A DNA stretch of 64,000 nt from Orobanche coerulescens (GCA_033398695.1 CM065802.1:203999096-204063095), one strand, 5' to 3'. Positions 9,650 to 21,115 are shown, numbered from the stretch's first letter. The notes: generated by a model from the letters alone, not told the origin. Program-made: numbers and translations.

Positions 9650-10897
9650 TCAAAACTGGTCATGAATGTCCTTACCTCTGGCTCTTGAAGCCTGATAGGA
9701 CCCCTTAGATGGTGCACGAGCTGGAGTAACAAAATCCCTCGAGGCCTTTGAGCTCTCTCGAGATCTACCGGCACTAGAACTCCTGCAGTATTTTCATAGG
9801 TGTCCCTGCCTCCCACACAGAAAACAAACAATAGCTGGTACCGTACACCGAGTATTAATGTGTCCTGCTGAATCACAGTTAAAGCAAATAACAGTCGAAC
9901 TCATCGTCTGAGAGGAAGATGCTTTCTCAGCACGAAGACGACTGGAAAACGACCTCTTGGACGTCGTAGCCCGATGTCCCTCAGAACGAACCGCCATCCT
10001 AGTCCCCCCACCAGAAGAAACTGAAGGGTGTTTCTGAGTAAGCTCCTTCAGCAAAAGCTCTGCTCCAAGAGCCTTCTCGATGAACTCACCAAGCGAATTA
10101 CAATTGTGATTGAACAATTGCATCCTCAACTGCGGATTTAGCCTCTTGCTAAAATATTTGATCTTATCCGCCTCAGTACGGATAATTGACGAAGCAAACT
10201 GAAGTAGTCCCTGAAACTTCTCAGCAATGACAATAACACCCTCGTCCTCGACAGATTCGGGGTTCAAAACCTCTGACAACTTGGCTTCACGAAGTGGAGC
10301 CGGATAATACCTCTCTAATAAGAGGGTCTTGAACTCACTCCAACCACAATCGCGATTGGCGGGTTTCACAGAAAGCCACCACAAATAAGCACCCTTAACC
10401 AAGTAATAAGCCGCTACTGCCACTTTACTCTCTTCCAGACACTGAACAATGTCGAAGAGTTTATCAAAATGCTCAAGCCAATGAACAATATCGGCTGGTT
10501 TTGACGAACCTTCAAAACTAGGCGGCCTCTGACGAGAGATATCGCCAACAATCTGATTCACTCCTCCAGTCTGTCCATGAAACGACACCTGGAATCCCTG
10601 TTGCGGTGGACCACGAACCATCGAGGTCTGCATGGTCTCTACCATCCGCGTCATCTAAGTCATCTGGGCCATCATGCCCTGCATAAGTATGAATGGGTCA
10701 ACCCGAACACCTTCCGAGTGAGATGCATCTCGGGTATGGCTCCCTGACAGTGAATGATTATCTGCTGATGAATGAGTGGCCTCGCTATTTGATGAATTAA
10801 TGATATCCCTCGCGTTCGCGTGGGTATGCACACGAGATCCCGGGTTCCGGCCCGCACCGCGGCCTCTTCCCATGCATCCTCTGACAGCTCTATCCAT
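9650..10897 (-). pseudogene. gag: gag of the gag-only Tekay-like element, internal region 2
   Basis: The fullest gag copy. The likely start is the ATG at 10897 (MDRAVRGCMGRGRGAGRNPG), one base after a splice-acceptor-like TTTCCTGCTTTAG. Basic, glycine-rich N-terminal residues are followed by the Ty3/gypsy capsid-like domain (FEGSSKPADIVHWLEHFDKL; AYLWWLSVKP; KTLLLERYYPAPLREAKL) and two CCHC knuckles. The first knuckle, CFNCDSAGHINTRC, is intact. The second has a TGA at 9794-9796 inside the motif, after which the frame continues to a second stop near 9650. A TAG lies at 10655-10657. Gag packages the RNA into virus-like particles in the cytoplasm. No protease or pol follows before the LTR, so the family is non-autonomous. 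The shared TGA may be decay or a natural end of Gag. Confidence 0.8.
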
Positions 10898-11930
10898 ACT
10901 AAAGCAGGAAAGCCACATGATAATTATAGATCTCGTATGAAGATCGCATTATGACTACGAGGCGGAATGATAACAATGATCATACATGCTAAAACACAAT
11001 GAATGCATTAATAATGTAATAAAATGATCGTCAACATGACGCCGAAATATGATAAGGTCGCATGAAAGATCGAATGAGGTAACATGATTACCTGCTGAAA
11101 TTCCTGAAACGATTACCTTGAACAAGTTAACAAGGTTGAAAATTCGATCCACAAGATCAACAACTGAACAATGAGATGGACTGGATGATTAATGAATTAA
11201 TGTGAACAATGAGATTGACTAAGTGATGAAGGAATTAACTGAGTGATGAATGAATTAACTGAGAAATGATATTGACTGGGTGATGAATGAATTAACCGAG
11301 TGATGAATGAATTATCTGAGTAATGATATTGACTGAGTGATGAATGAATTGACTGAGTGATGAATGAATTAACTGAGTGATGAATGAATTAACCGAGTGA
11401 TGATTGAATTAACTGAGTGATGAATGATATTGACTGAGTGATGAATGAATTAACTGAGTGATGAATCAATTATCTGAGTAATGATATTGACTGAGTGATG
11501 AATGAATTAATTGAGTGATGAATGAATTAACTCAGTGATGAGATCAAAATGATGATTGAGGATTATTAACTGATGAATGAGTTGATCCTTAACGCGTACA
11601 AAAGTCACACGTGCTCCAAACCAATTAGTCATGAATCAATCATAACACTAATATCACATATAGGTTTCAACAAAGCATGAATAATTAATGACATGATGAA
11701 TGTATGAACATAAAGAGAATCGAGTCCTTACACAGGTCATGCGAAGCTTCGAGGTCTCGCGATACTAGTCTCAACTGACGACGACTCGATGAATGAATGA
11801 CTCGTGCAGTCGTACTAATATTACGACTCACAAAACCCGACTGTCCAGATTGTCATAACCTGACAGTGCCACTACTACCGCATCGGTAGAGACACATAAC
11901 TCACATATCAGGGTATCTCACAACCCAAAT
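10898..11930 (-). other. Gag leader with splice-acceptor-like site and minisatellite
   Basis: Non-coding leader between PBS and gag. Directly before the gag ATG the minus strand reads TTTCCTGCTTTAG/T, a strong 3' splice site (AG at 10900-10899). With the donor-like site in the LTR this would remove most of R/U5 and the leader, including the minisatellite at 11165-11545. No ORF of note is seen. Confidence 0.5.
11165..11545 (-). repeat. Minisatellite of about 21-bp units (TGAGTGATGAATGAATTAAC)
   Basis: Sixteen or so imperfect units, most reading tgagtgatgaatgaattaac with variants such as 'tgagtaatgatattgac'. It lies in the untranslated leader of internal region 2. The truncated internal region 1 does not reach this far. 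No coding potential is expected. Confidence 0.85.
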
Positions 11931-11941
11931 CTCTGATACCA
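11931..11941 (-). other. Primer-binding site, initiator Met-tRNA type
   Basis: On the minus strand, five bases inside LTR3, the sequence is TGGTATCAGAG, the standard complement of the 3' end of plant initiator tRNA-Met. This is where minus-strand DNA synthesis would begin, and it fixes LTR3 as the 5' LTR. Confidence 0.9.
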
Positions 11942-11946
11942 TCTTC

Positions 11947-12848
11947 TGTAACACCCCCAAATCCTATTGGGTTATTACAGTGCCGTGGACCCCATGCCAG
12001 GAGATCCACCAGACGAACATGACTAAAATACATTAAATTAAACAAAGAAAATCATAGTCCATACCATGATATCCGACACAATATTCCGATAAGGAATTTC
12101 AACGACAACGATGGGCCTACATGGCCAAAAATAAAATACAACAACATCCATGAGCATCTGCTCGGGTAAAACATAACGACAATGACTGAAAAACTGGAGA
12201 ACACTCTAACTGACTGACCAACATGAACAACTCGAACTAGTATCGCTCGAATGCCTCGTCGCCATCATCATGCCCTTGTGTCTCAACTCTCTCCTCGCAA
12301 GCACCTAAAACATGAAAACATGTTCCGCCCCCATGGTCGATCATCAGATAATGAACATCAAATACATGTATAACATGATATGCATCCAAAGGCAGAATGA
12401 AACGGTACAATGATAATAATAATACGAGATGCTCACAAACCAAGGTAAGAACCGAGCATTCATGAAACACTATGCCCATGGCATACTATTAATACCTGTT
12501 CGACAGGTTAGAACATAAGTGCCCAACGACGAATCATAATAATAGAGTACCATAATGAATTACACGACATGAACCAAACCAGAACTGAATTAATTATGAA
12601 TCACAATGCCCGAAGGCTCCAATGAAATTACCAAGACAATCACAAAGGCCTGAAAGACACTCAGCCGAAACTGTCAAATATCACAATCACATGAAGCCAA
12701 AACAGCCCAAAGCTATATCGATTAGGGCCGAAGCCACGGCACGAAAGTCGTATCACAATTAGGGCCGAAGCCACGGCATGAAGCCGTATCACAATTAGGG
12801 CCGAAGCCACAGCACGAAGCCGTATCACCATTAGGGCCGAAGCCATGG
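11947..12848 (-). repeat. LTR3 (5' LTR), left part up to the Athila insertion
   Basis: Begins TGTAACACCCCC and matches LTR1 from its first base. It ends inside the 36-bp tandem array at CATGG (12844-12848), the target site of the nested Athila-like element. Confidence 0.9.
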
Positions 12849-14300
12849 TGATCGCTGGGATTCGCGTAGTATGGTTTTCAAATCCGATCAATTTTAAAAT
12901 TTGTAAAACCTCGGAGTATTTCCAAGGTGTCGAACCCAAGGAAATTGATGTGTCGAAAATAAAAGAAGTAACTCTACTCAAAATTCGACTGCTATTTAGG
13001 AATCCGAAAATTTGTTTGCTTCTAATTATCTAAATTTAAAAATCGAAAAAATAAAAATATAAATAAAAGATGAAATATCTAAATTAAGCAAATAAAGCAA
13101 ATTAGCAAGATAAAATCACAAGTCGAAAGGTAATTGATCCTAGGGTAGTATCATCTAATTGAGTTCACACAATCCATTCACTTGATTCCTTCTCCCCAAA
13201 ATTTAATTCAATCCTAGAAATAATCACTCGGTCGATCTAGAATTCCTGTCAAGGCAACCTAGAAAGATAGTTAATTAAAACCCTTTTCCCCGCCAGGGCT
13301 CAAAGAATTAAAATCACTTAAAAAGCACCAACTTATTTATCTATGATTTATCTTTCTCCGCTAGGTCTCAAGATAAAATCATATTGTGCATCAAGTATTT
13401 CCACTAATCAATTACTCCTTCCGGACAAAATCAATTAGCTAACATGCATCGATTAAGGGCCCTTTAATCTAGCATGAGATTTAACACAACTTGAACACAA
13501 GCCTAGGATGAAAGGTCAAAAGGTAATCAAAGGAACATCATGTGAACATCAATTAAAATTACTAACCCTAGAATCAATCAATGAATTAGCCAGACATAAT
13601 TGAAATCAAACAAGAAATTGATGAAGAATGCATATTATTAATATGAAAAGAGAGATTACAACCCTTATGGATGAACTCCGAGTCTTCAATCTCCCAAAAA
13701 CAATAATAATTCTCCTCCAAAAAGTTCTTGCATCAAAGAAATTAATCTTGCTAAAAACGGTAAAAATCTGCTCTAGATAATAAAAGATGAAAAAGGGCTA
13801 CTGAAAAGATAGATAAAAGATACTCAAACTAGGTCTAGAATGAGGTTTATATAGCCTAAGGGGTTCAAATCCCGATTAGCCCTAATCTAGGAAATAAATA
13901 ATATCCAAAAGAGTCAAAATCCGTCCAAAAACGAGAGCCCGCTGGGAAGCCTTTCGGCCTGGCCTATCGGCCGATAGGCTGGCCGATAGGTGGTTCGTCG
14001 ATTTCTTCACTCGATAGGCAGGAGCTCCTTTCGGACGGCCCTATCGGCCGATAAGTGGCGATAGGGTCTTCTGTTTGGCGCAAAAATCCGTTTCTTCGTC
14101 CGTTTGACTCGACTCTCGGTCCTTTGTCTCGTTTTGGGTCCTTTTGGCTCTAAAAACCTGCAAACACACTAAAACCAACCCAAACGCGTAATACGGCTCG
14201 ACTAATCATAAATAAGCCAAATACGAGCACATTAATCACGAAACGAGATAAAAACCTAGTATAAAATCCTAGAAATAAGTGGTAAAATTACCACTTATCA
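12849..14300 (-). repeat. Athila-like 3' LTR
   Basis: 1452 bp, TGATCGCTGGG at the left and TTACCACTTATCA at the right. The minus-strand TATA box GGCTATATAAACC is at 13844-13856, and the palindromic words lie at 13937-14070, upstream of it. It differs from the other LTR mostly by small indels. Confidence 0.9.
13937..14070 (-). promoter_or_regulatory. TATCGGCCGATA word cluster upstream of TATA, Athila 3' LTR
   Basis: Contains the perfect 16-bp palindrome CCTATCGGCCGATAGG plus half-words (GGCCGATAGG), repeated near 14040. The TATA box at 13844-13856 follows about 80 bases downstream on the minus strand. The right LTR has the same arrangement. Confidence 0.65.
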
Positions 14301-15755
14301 AACCCCCCCAAACTTAAGCCTTGTTCGTCCCGAACAACAAAAAGAAAAGAAAAAGAAAATCGTGAATCATCGTGCAACTCATAGTGTTCAACCTAATCAA
14401 TACTACCCTGTAATTCTCTCTAAATAATCCGAGTGTCGTAAAAGCGAGCTGCACTCAGAATAATGATTCCACAAAGTAGTCAAGTTCAGTCCTAATCATT
14501 CGTTCATGAAGAAAATCCAGCTCAAAGATTAACAAAACGTGAGTGAAATCGACCGTCAATATGAAAGGCTAAAATAAACAAGCTAGTTCGTCCCGTTACA
14601 CAGTCGAGTGGCACATTTTTCACGAGTTTCATAACAAATAAACCTCGGTCAGTATTCCCTTATATATATGCTCAAAAATTTGATTCGAGTTGACTACTAG
14701 GTTAGGATCTCGGGATGTTTCATCGGGGTAATCCTAGGGTGGAGCTTCCATTCTCATGTATTAGGAAACCGTTTGACGTAAAAGACACTCATGGGGCACA
14801 TGGATGCTTCTAGTTACTAAGTTCCCGTCTACAGCGGAGAAACAACTCGAATATATAATTTCCGCATGTCCGAATCAAGGTCGCCGTTTTACGCGAGAGT
14901 AAACAGCGGGTCACGCGAATACCCCCGGTTACTAGGTTCCCTATCATTGGCACATGTGAAATATCAAAATCACTCTTCTTATCAGAGTCGTCGATTTACG
15001 CGAGGGTAAACAACGGGTCACGCGAATGCCCCGGTTACTAGACTTCCTTCATAGAACAACATTATCTCAACTTTTGGGAAAACGGCCGACTCTAAATTCA
15101 CTCTAAGTGCCAACACGATCGATTTGATGCGACTCACAATCCGGAAGATGTAACCAAACGTATTGACAGTGATTTTAAAACAAGTATGTATCGTCTCTTA
15201 TCTGCCAAGACCTCTACAATCACGAAAAATTTTGGACCTAAATGAATACTATGCAAAACAGAAATTACTAACTACAACTCGACTAAAACTCGACCGTTTC
15301 TTCAGAGAGAAAAACAGTGTCGTAACATCGGTATCACACAATTAGAAGCACGAAAAATTCACTAAAAAGGAAAAACTAAAGACAAGCAAGGCTATCTAAA
15401 AACAAACAACGAAAAGCAAATAAAAGCAAACACGAAATCTAATCTAAAAAAAAAAACTACTACGACCTAACGAAAAAAAATAGAAACTAGCAAACACACC
15501 AAACGAAAATGAACATAAAAATCTAAAAAAAAAACTAAGCAACAAAAAGCCAAAACCACGCAACACCAAAATGATAAGCACAAATAAACACAACGGGCAC
15601 CAACACAAGCAAATAAAGATACAAGGTAAACACGGTACTCACACGTAAAGAAATTAACAAAGCCGCACTTCTTCCCCCCCCAAACTTATTTCGCATCCCA
15701 AAGGAGGAATAAGTTTGAAAAGAGAAAGGAGTGGCTTTGTTAATGGAGTACCTGA
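14301..15755 (-). other. Athila 3' non-coding region with PPTs and internal repeats
   Basis: No gene is seen. The PPT abuts the LTR at 14301-14316 (minus strand AAGTTTGGGGGGGTT). A second, similar G-tract lies at 15669-15690 (minus strand AATAAGTTTGGGGGGGGAAG), directly after the env-like ORF. Between them are two degenerate 60-bp direct repeats (14879-14942 and 14988-15047) built on 'ttacgcgagagtaaacagcg' and 'ggtcacgcgaat'. There is also an A-rich stretch at 15350-15545. Confidence 0.7.
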
Positions 15756-17341
15756 TCACTGTGGCGGAAATGGCGGGTTTGTCGGCGAGCTCGGATCATA
15801 GCGGGCATGTGAATCGGGGAAAGGAGCAAAGTGGTACATCTCGTGTAGCATTCGGTGGTAGTGGTCCTCCTGGGCCCACCTATCTTCCTGCCTCTTCCTC
15901 TCTTGCTCCCTCCAAGCAATCTCCTCTAGTCGCCACACTCTGTCCTCCTCGGCTCGTTTCTCCACGAGCTCGTACAACTCATTGACCCGAGTGGCAACAG
16001 CACCCACCCGTGTCTCAACCTCGCCCAACCGAGTTCCCAAAGAACCAAACTCGGTTGTCAAAGAACGCATACTCGCCAAGTGATAGTTATCTTGCGCTTG
16101 CATATTCTCTTCGTGCATCTCTCTCTCTCTCTCAAAAAATCTCGTCTCAAAAGCATCAAAATCTGGAGCTCTCATCTGAAAACTAGTACCTCCACCGGTG
16201 GGAATCTCGTCACGGCTACCCCCCTCGGGTATATCATCCATCTCCTCCTCGGCTCCCTCCAAGAACGGCTCATCAATGGTCACCTCCCGGCGTTGCCTCT
16301 TACGAGGCGCATCTAACGGTCGGATAAGTGCCACATGAGCCGCGGAGCTCATACTCCACCTCGCATATACATCGGGCGCGTCGCCCATCACCGAAGTCAA
16401 GGTCGGAGGGAGTCGGAAGAGGGACACGGTTTTGTTCCGACTGCAATTTCGGTCGAACCCCTCGGTGAAGGCAAGCATCTCCTGCCTCTGCAGTGTCGGT
16501 TTATCCAAATAGATGTCTCGGGATACCGGCTCTCCTCTAATGTGCACCCCAAGATGCTCCGCGATAGGGGTCACGAACGCCCCAATACCAATCCTCTGCT
16601 TCCCGGTCAGCCGGGCTTGTTTCTCCATGTGCTCGATCAGAAAACATCCGGCGTGCTTCCGTGTACCATTCAAGGCCGACCACAAAAGGTGAAGATCAGT
16701 GGACAAGCACGTCCCCGAGTCGGTACGGCTCAAAATCGTCGATGTGAACAGGCGGTGGACATAACGGAGAACTGGGTTCCTGATCGAGGAGGCTTTGGCA
16801 TAAGTCGGATTATAAATAAGAAGCGTCTCCTCCCTGCAGTAAATCATCTTGGACCACGGCTCTAAGTTTTCTTTGGCATGATCGCCTGCTGAATGATCCG
16901 TCCTCGGCCCCGTTGATAATGGCATTAACTTCATCGGCCGAGAGCTCCCTTTCTATGTTGTCGAGATTGAAGCGAATAGACGCGAGTCCCGTTCTCCTAA
17001 AAACCTCAAGTGTGGACGAAACTCCACGGTGAGCACGTGGTAAGCGAGGTAGTTAGCGAAAAATTTGCTCAAACCCGCACCGCCTTGCTAGTAGCACAAT
17101 ATCATCGTAAACACCCATACCCCGAGCCGTCTCCTCATGCGTAAATCGGCAATGCTTGTGTGACATGCCGATAAGGTGCGACCACCTTCTTTTAGACTGG
17201 CCCGGTCAATCTCGGCTTGAACTTCTTGGTCGAGTGCGGTAGGATCGGAATAGCGGCACTACCTTCATCGGAGCCTTTTCCTTTTCGTGGTTGCCTTAGA
17301 TTTTCCGTACTCGGATTCCACTTCTTGCTTTGCTTTCCCAT
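15756..17341 (-). pseudogene. ATHILA-type env-like ORF, frameshifted
   Basis: Lies between integrase and the 3' LTR, where Athila elements carry their env-like gene. The likely start is the ATG at 17341 (MGKQSKKWNPSTENL), preceded by a splice-acceptor-like TTTTGTAG at 17358-17352. The frame is lost between about 17192 and 16934. The 392-codon remainder carries the region typical of the ATHILA ORF-1 family (RYVHRLFTSTIL, TDLHLLWSALNG, RIGIGAFVTPIAEHLG), then a basic patch (PRKRQRR), an acidic segment and a long charged C-terminal coiled-coil-like region. No signal peptide or clear transmembrane segment is visible in what remains. Its function is unknown, and the env designation rests on position only. 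Confidence 0.75.
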
Positions 17342-17351
17342 TTCAACGTTC

Positions 17352-17942
17352 CTACAAAACAACCATCCAATTAAAATCCAATAAACACTCATAATACAAA
17401 CATTCAACGAGCATCGACATAATCCCATAATCCCACAATATCAAGAGCCCTCTATAAATCACACAATCTCCCCAAACTTAGACTCCCCCATTTCATATTC
17501 AAAGGATCAAAATCACCACCCACAATAACAAAACAACACACTACAATCATATTAGGGCAAATTCTCTCCAATCCAATCTAATTCATCAACAATTCAACTC
17601 CTATCAATCCCAATTAACAATTCAATTCAACAAATCCACCCAATTTCAACAAAATGCGAAATTAGGGTTCTTCAAATTTGGGGTTTTTTCAAAATTCGCT
17701 CAATTTCATCAAATAATCCCCAATTCAAGTACCCATGAACAATCAAGCCTAGATAACATGTTTCCCTCAAGATTCTATCAACAATCGGGCATAAAATTCA
17801 AAGAACATCAAAGTTTAGCAAAAGCCCCAAAAAGTGGATCCCCAATTCGATTTTCATCAAAACTCCAAAAAGAATCCGTCAAAGTGCTTGAAAACATGTA
17901 TAGAATTGAAAAACAAGAGGATTAAGAGTCGAAACTACGTAC
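17352..17942 (-). other. Candidate 5'-UTR intron of the env-like transcript
   Basis: On the minus strand AAG/GTACGTAG (donor at 17942-17941) and TTGTTTTGTAG/GAACG (acceptor at 17353-17352) bound a T-rich stretch of 591 bases with no credible ORF. The acceptor is 10 bases before the env-like ATG. Both sites match the plant consensus well. Whether they are used is not known. Confidence 0.5.
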
Positions 17943-18039
17943 CTTGATCGAGTTTGAAGGAAGAAACGTAGAAAAAAATTCGCCCTTTCGTTCTTGTGTT
18001 CTATCTAGATAAGAGTGCAAGTGTGTGAGAAAATCGGGT

Positions 18040-18280
18040 GTGAAGTGTTTAAAAGGGGTATAAAATAACCGGGTCGAAGTGGATCTCGGGTCGGGTATGT
18101 TCCTATCGGCCAGCCTATCGGCCGATAGCCGGGTCGATAGGAGCTTGTCTCTTACATACCTTATATCGGGTGGGATATCGGGCGATAGGCATACCCTATC
18201 GACCACCGCTTGTAATCAATAAAAATTTGTTTATTTTTCTCAGCTATCGGCCGGCCTATCGGCCGATAGGCTCGCCGAGA
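18040..18280 (-). promoter_or_regulatory. Candidate internal promoter region upstream of the env-like ORF
   Basis: Holds several TATCGGCCGATA-type words (18102-18130, 18175-18200, 18243-18272), the same word found upstream of the LTR TATA boxes. On their env-proximal side is an AT-rich stretch (minus strand GGTTATTTTATACCCCTTTT, continuing AAAC). That is only TATA-like on this strand; the better TATAAAAT reads on the plus strand at 18059-18066. The region lies between the integrase stop and the candidate intron donor at 17942. Confidence 0.4.
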
Positions 18281-18555
18281 GGATTTTACGTCCCAAAATT
18301 TTTCCACTGCTCTACTTCACATACTTGGTCCGTTTTTGCTTGGATATGGCGATGAAAGACCTGCAGGTATTCAAAACTCGGCATGCATGGATTAGAACTT
18401 AACAAAAACTAACAAAGCTACTACGAAATTAGAAACTACAAAAATCACGCAAACGAAAAATCGAAAATAAACGAATAAAACGAACTAATATACATACGTT
18501 GGGTTACCTCCCAACAAGTGCTACGCTTAACGCCTTTAGCTAGACGATACCTCAT

Positions 18556-19462
18556 TCATTCCGGGTCTTCGAGGTAAGTAACATACTTCTCTTCGTGGTG
18601 CAAGGGCTTGAAATAGTGCTTCAACCGATGTCCATTCACAATGAACTTGTTCCCATCTTCTGTCATCACGACACACGATCCATTTTGATTTACTTGAAAG
18701 ACGGTGTATGGACCAGTCCACTTTGACATCAACTTCCCCGGAAATAGACGAAGCCGTGAATTAAAAACGAGCACTTCGTCTCCCGGGACAAAGTCCTTCT
18801 TCCGAATGCGATCATCGTGAAACTTTTCGCTCTTTCCTTGTAAATCCTTGCATTTTCGAAAGCCTCGTTTCTCCATTCGTCGATTTCAGTGACTTCTCTC
18901 TTCTCGATCCACTAGCCTCAAGAAATTCGAAATTAATCCGTCTAGTGGCCCAATACGCTTTAACTTCCAGCTCTACCGGTAAATGACAGGATTTCCCAAA
19001 GACGATCTGGTATGGAGACATTACAATTGGAGTCTTATACGCTGTCCGATAAGCCCAAAGTGCATCATCTAGATATTTAGCCCAGTCCTTCTTGTTCGTG
19101 ACCGTCTTCTCTAAAATTTGTTTGATCTCCCGATTGGCGAGCTCGGCTTGTCCATTAGCTTGCGGATGATAGGCGGACGTAATCTTATGTTTAACTCCAT
19201 ATTTTGCAAGAAGGGTTCCTAACCACCTATTATTAAAGTGGCTCCCCCCATCACTCAACAAAGCTCGTGGAGTCCCGAAACGAGTCAAGATGTTCTTATT
19301 AAGAAATTTAATCACCACTTTCGAATCGTTCGTAATCGTCGGCATCGCCTCAACCCATCTCGACACGTAGTCTACCGCAAGTAGAATATACGAATAGCCT
19401 CGTGATTTTGCAAACGGACCCATAAAATCGATGCCCCATACGTCAAACAACTCTACTTCCAT
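18556..19462 (-). pseudogene. pol: Athila integrase core and C-terminal domain
   Basis: The integrase core has the catalytic triad in place: D in [11 protein letters not shown] in [11 protein letters not shown], and E in [13 protein letters not shown]. The C-terminal part (RLFPGKLMSKWTGPYTVFQV) follows in another frame, so there is a frameshift near 18870. Integrase inserts the cDNA into nuclear DNA. The zinc-binding part lies upstream in the 19603-20130 frame. The length fits the family, but the break makes it non-functional as read. Confidence 0.85.
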
Positions 19463-19602
19463 AATAGTGTCTGCGGCATCTCGTCTCTTTTTGCTATGTT
19501 CCCAATCGTTGGCATCTATCGCAATGTTTCACAAAAGCACGGCAATCTTTATGAATAGAAGGCCAATAGAAGCCACATTGGTACACCTTCATGGCCGCTC
19601 GA

Positions 19603-20130
19603 TTACGCAAAATGACCCCCACTCGGTGCACTATGGCATTCTTCAATTATCCTTTGCCATTCGCTTTGTCGAACACACATGCGAATAATCCCGTCTGCGC
19701 ACCTCCGATAAAGAATAGGGTCTTCCCAATAGTAGAATTTAACGTCATGGAAGAATTTCTTTCTTTGATGAGAAGAAAGACCCGTTGGTACATGCTTGAT
19801 AGCAAGGAAATTAACATAGTCCGCGTACCATGGTGTAACGTCGGCCAAGGCTAGGATATGCTCGTCTGGAAAGTTCTCCTTTATTTCGATCCTCGAATCT
19901 TCTCCCTCAACCGGCTTCTCGAGACGGGAAAGGTGATCGGCAACAACATTCTCGCACCCCTTCCTATCCCGGATCTCCATGTCGAACTCTTGTAGAAGAA
20001 GTATCCATCTCACTAATCTCGGATTCGAATCCTTCTTGGCAAATAGATAGCGAATCGCTGCATGATCGGTATGAACAATAGTGTGAGTGCCCACTAGGTA
20101 AGGTCGGAATTTGTCGAATGCATAGACCAA
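19603..20130 (-). pseudogene. pol: Athila RNase H C-terminal part and integrase zinc-binding domain
   Basis: Starts in RNase H ([40 protein letters not shown]), then a linker, then the integrase zinc-binding stretch ([20 protein letters not shown]). The frame ends near 19603, before the core begins in another frame at 19462. The part between this block and RT (20130-20657) is degraded. Confidence 0.8.
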
Positions 20131-20656
20131 TGAGCAACTCTTTTTCCGTCGTGGTTTAGTTCATTTGGGATGTATACATAGTCTTACTCTCATAATAAAT
20201 TACCCGGAAAAGCTTATCCTGCTTCGACCCAAAACGGCCCTAACGGCCCAATCGCTCGCGTCGCACATCAAGTCGAATGGTGCACCCTAATCCGAGTGAT
20301 CAAGACCGGCGTCAAATTAAGGCTTGTTTCTATGTCTCAAACGCCCTCAAGCAATCATCATCAAACTCAAATTTTGTGTCTTTCTCGATCAAGGAACATA
20401 ACGGCTTCGTGATTTTGAGAAATCCTTAATGAATCGTCTATAGAACCCCGCATGGCCTAGGAAGCTTCAGATCGATTTAACATTGGTTGGAGGCGGTAAT
20501 TTCTCGATAGCAACCACCTTCGCTCGATCAACCTCCAATCCTTCCGAAGATACTTTATGCCCCAAAGACTACTCCTCTTGCACCATGAAGTGACATTTCT
20601 CCCAATTTAGAACAAGGTTCGTCTCCTCACACCGGCAAGTACCAAAGATAAATTTT

Positions 20657-21115
20657 TCAAGCAATGGTCGAAAGATGAACCAAAACTGAAAAATCATCCA
20701 TAAAGACCTCCATTATGTTCTCGACTAATCCGTGAAAGATGGCCATCATGCACCTTTGAAAAGTTGCGTGCGTTGCACAAGCCAAACGGCATCCTCCTAA
20801 GCGAATACCCCATAAGGGCACGTGAAAGCGGTCTTCCTGAGCGATAGCAATTTGATTGTACCGAATACCCGTCCAAAAGCAATAATACTCGTATCCGGCC
20901 AAACGATCTAGCATTTGATCAATAAATGGAATTGGAAAATGATCCTTCCTCGTCGCCGCATTAAGTAGCCGGTAGTCGATACAAACTCTCCATCCCGTGA
21001 CTAGCCTTGTCGCGATTAATTCATCTTTCTCGTCCTTGATCACGGTCATACCCCCTTTCTTAGAGACGACTTGAGTAGGACTCACCCACTCACTATCGGA
21101 AATCGCATATATCAT
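20657..21115 (-). pseudogene. pol: Athila reverse transcriptase fragment
   Basis: Shows SEWVSPTQVVSKKGG, TGWRVCIDYRLLNAATRKDH and the catalytic box FMDDFSV, all typical of Ty3/gypsy RT. Frame changes within the palm (around 20700-20880, where a second frame continues) break it. RT makes the cDNA in cytoplasmic particles. The rest of pol toward the protease (21115-21850) is recognisable only in pieces. Confidence 0.8.

Noticed and set aside
15756..16865. Plus-strand ORFs opposite the env-like ORF (15731-15985, 16335-16865)
   Set aside because: Shadow frames of a long minus-strand coding region with clear family motifs.
18059..18066. TATAAAAT on the plus strand as a promoter for a plus-strand gene
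   Set aside because: No plus-strand ORF of substance follows; the surrounding signals (donor, acceptor, env-like ATG) are all on the minus strand.
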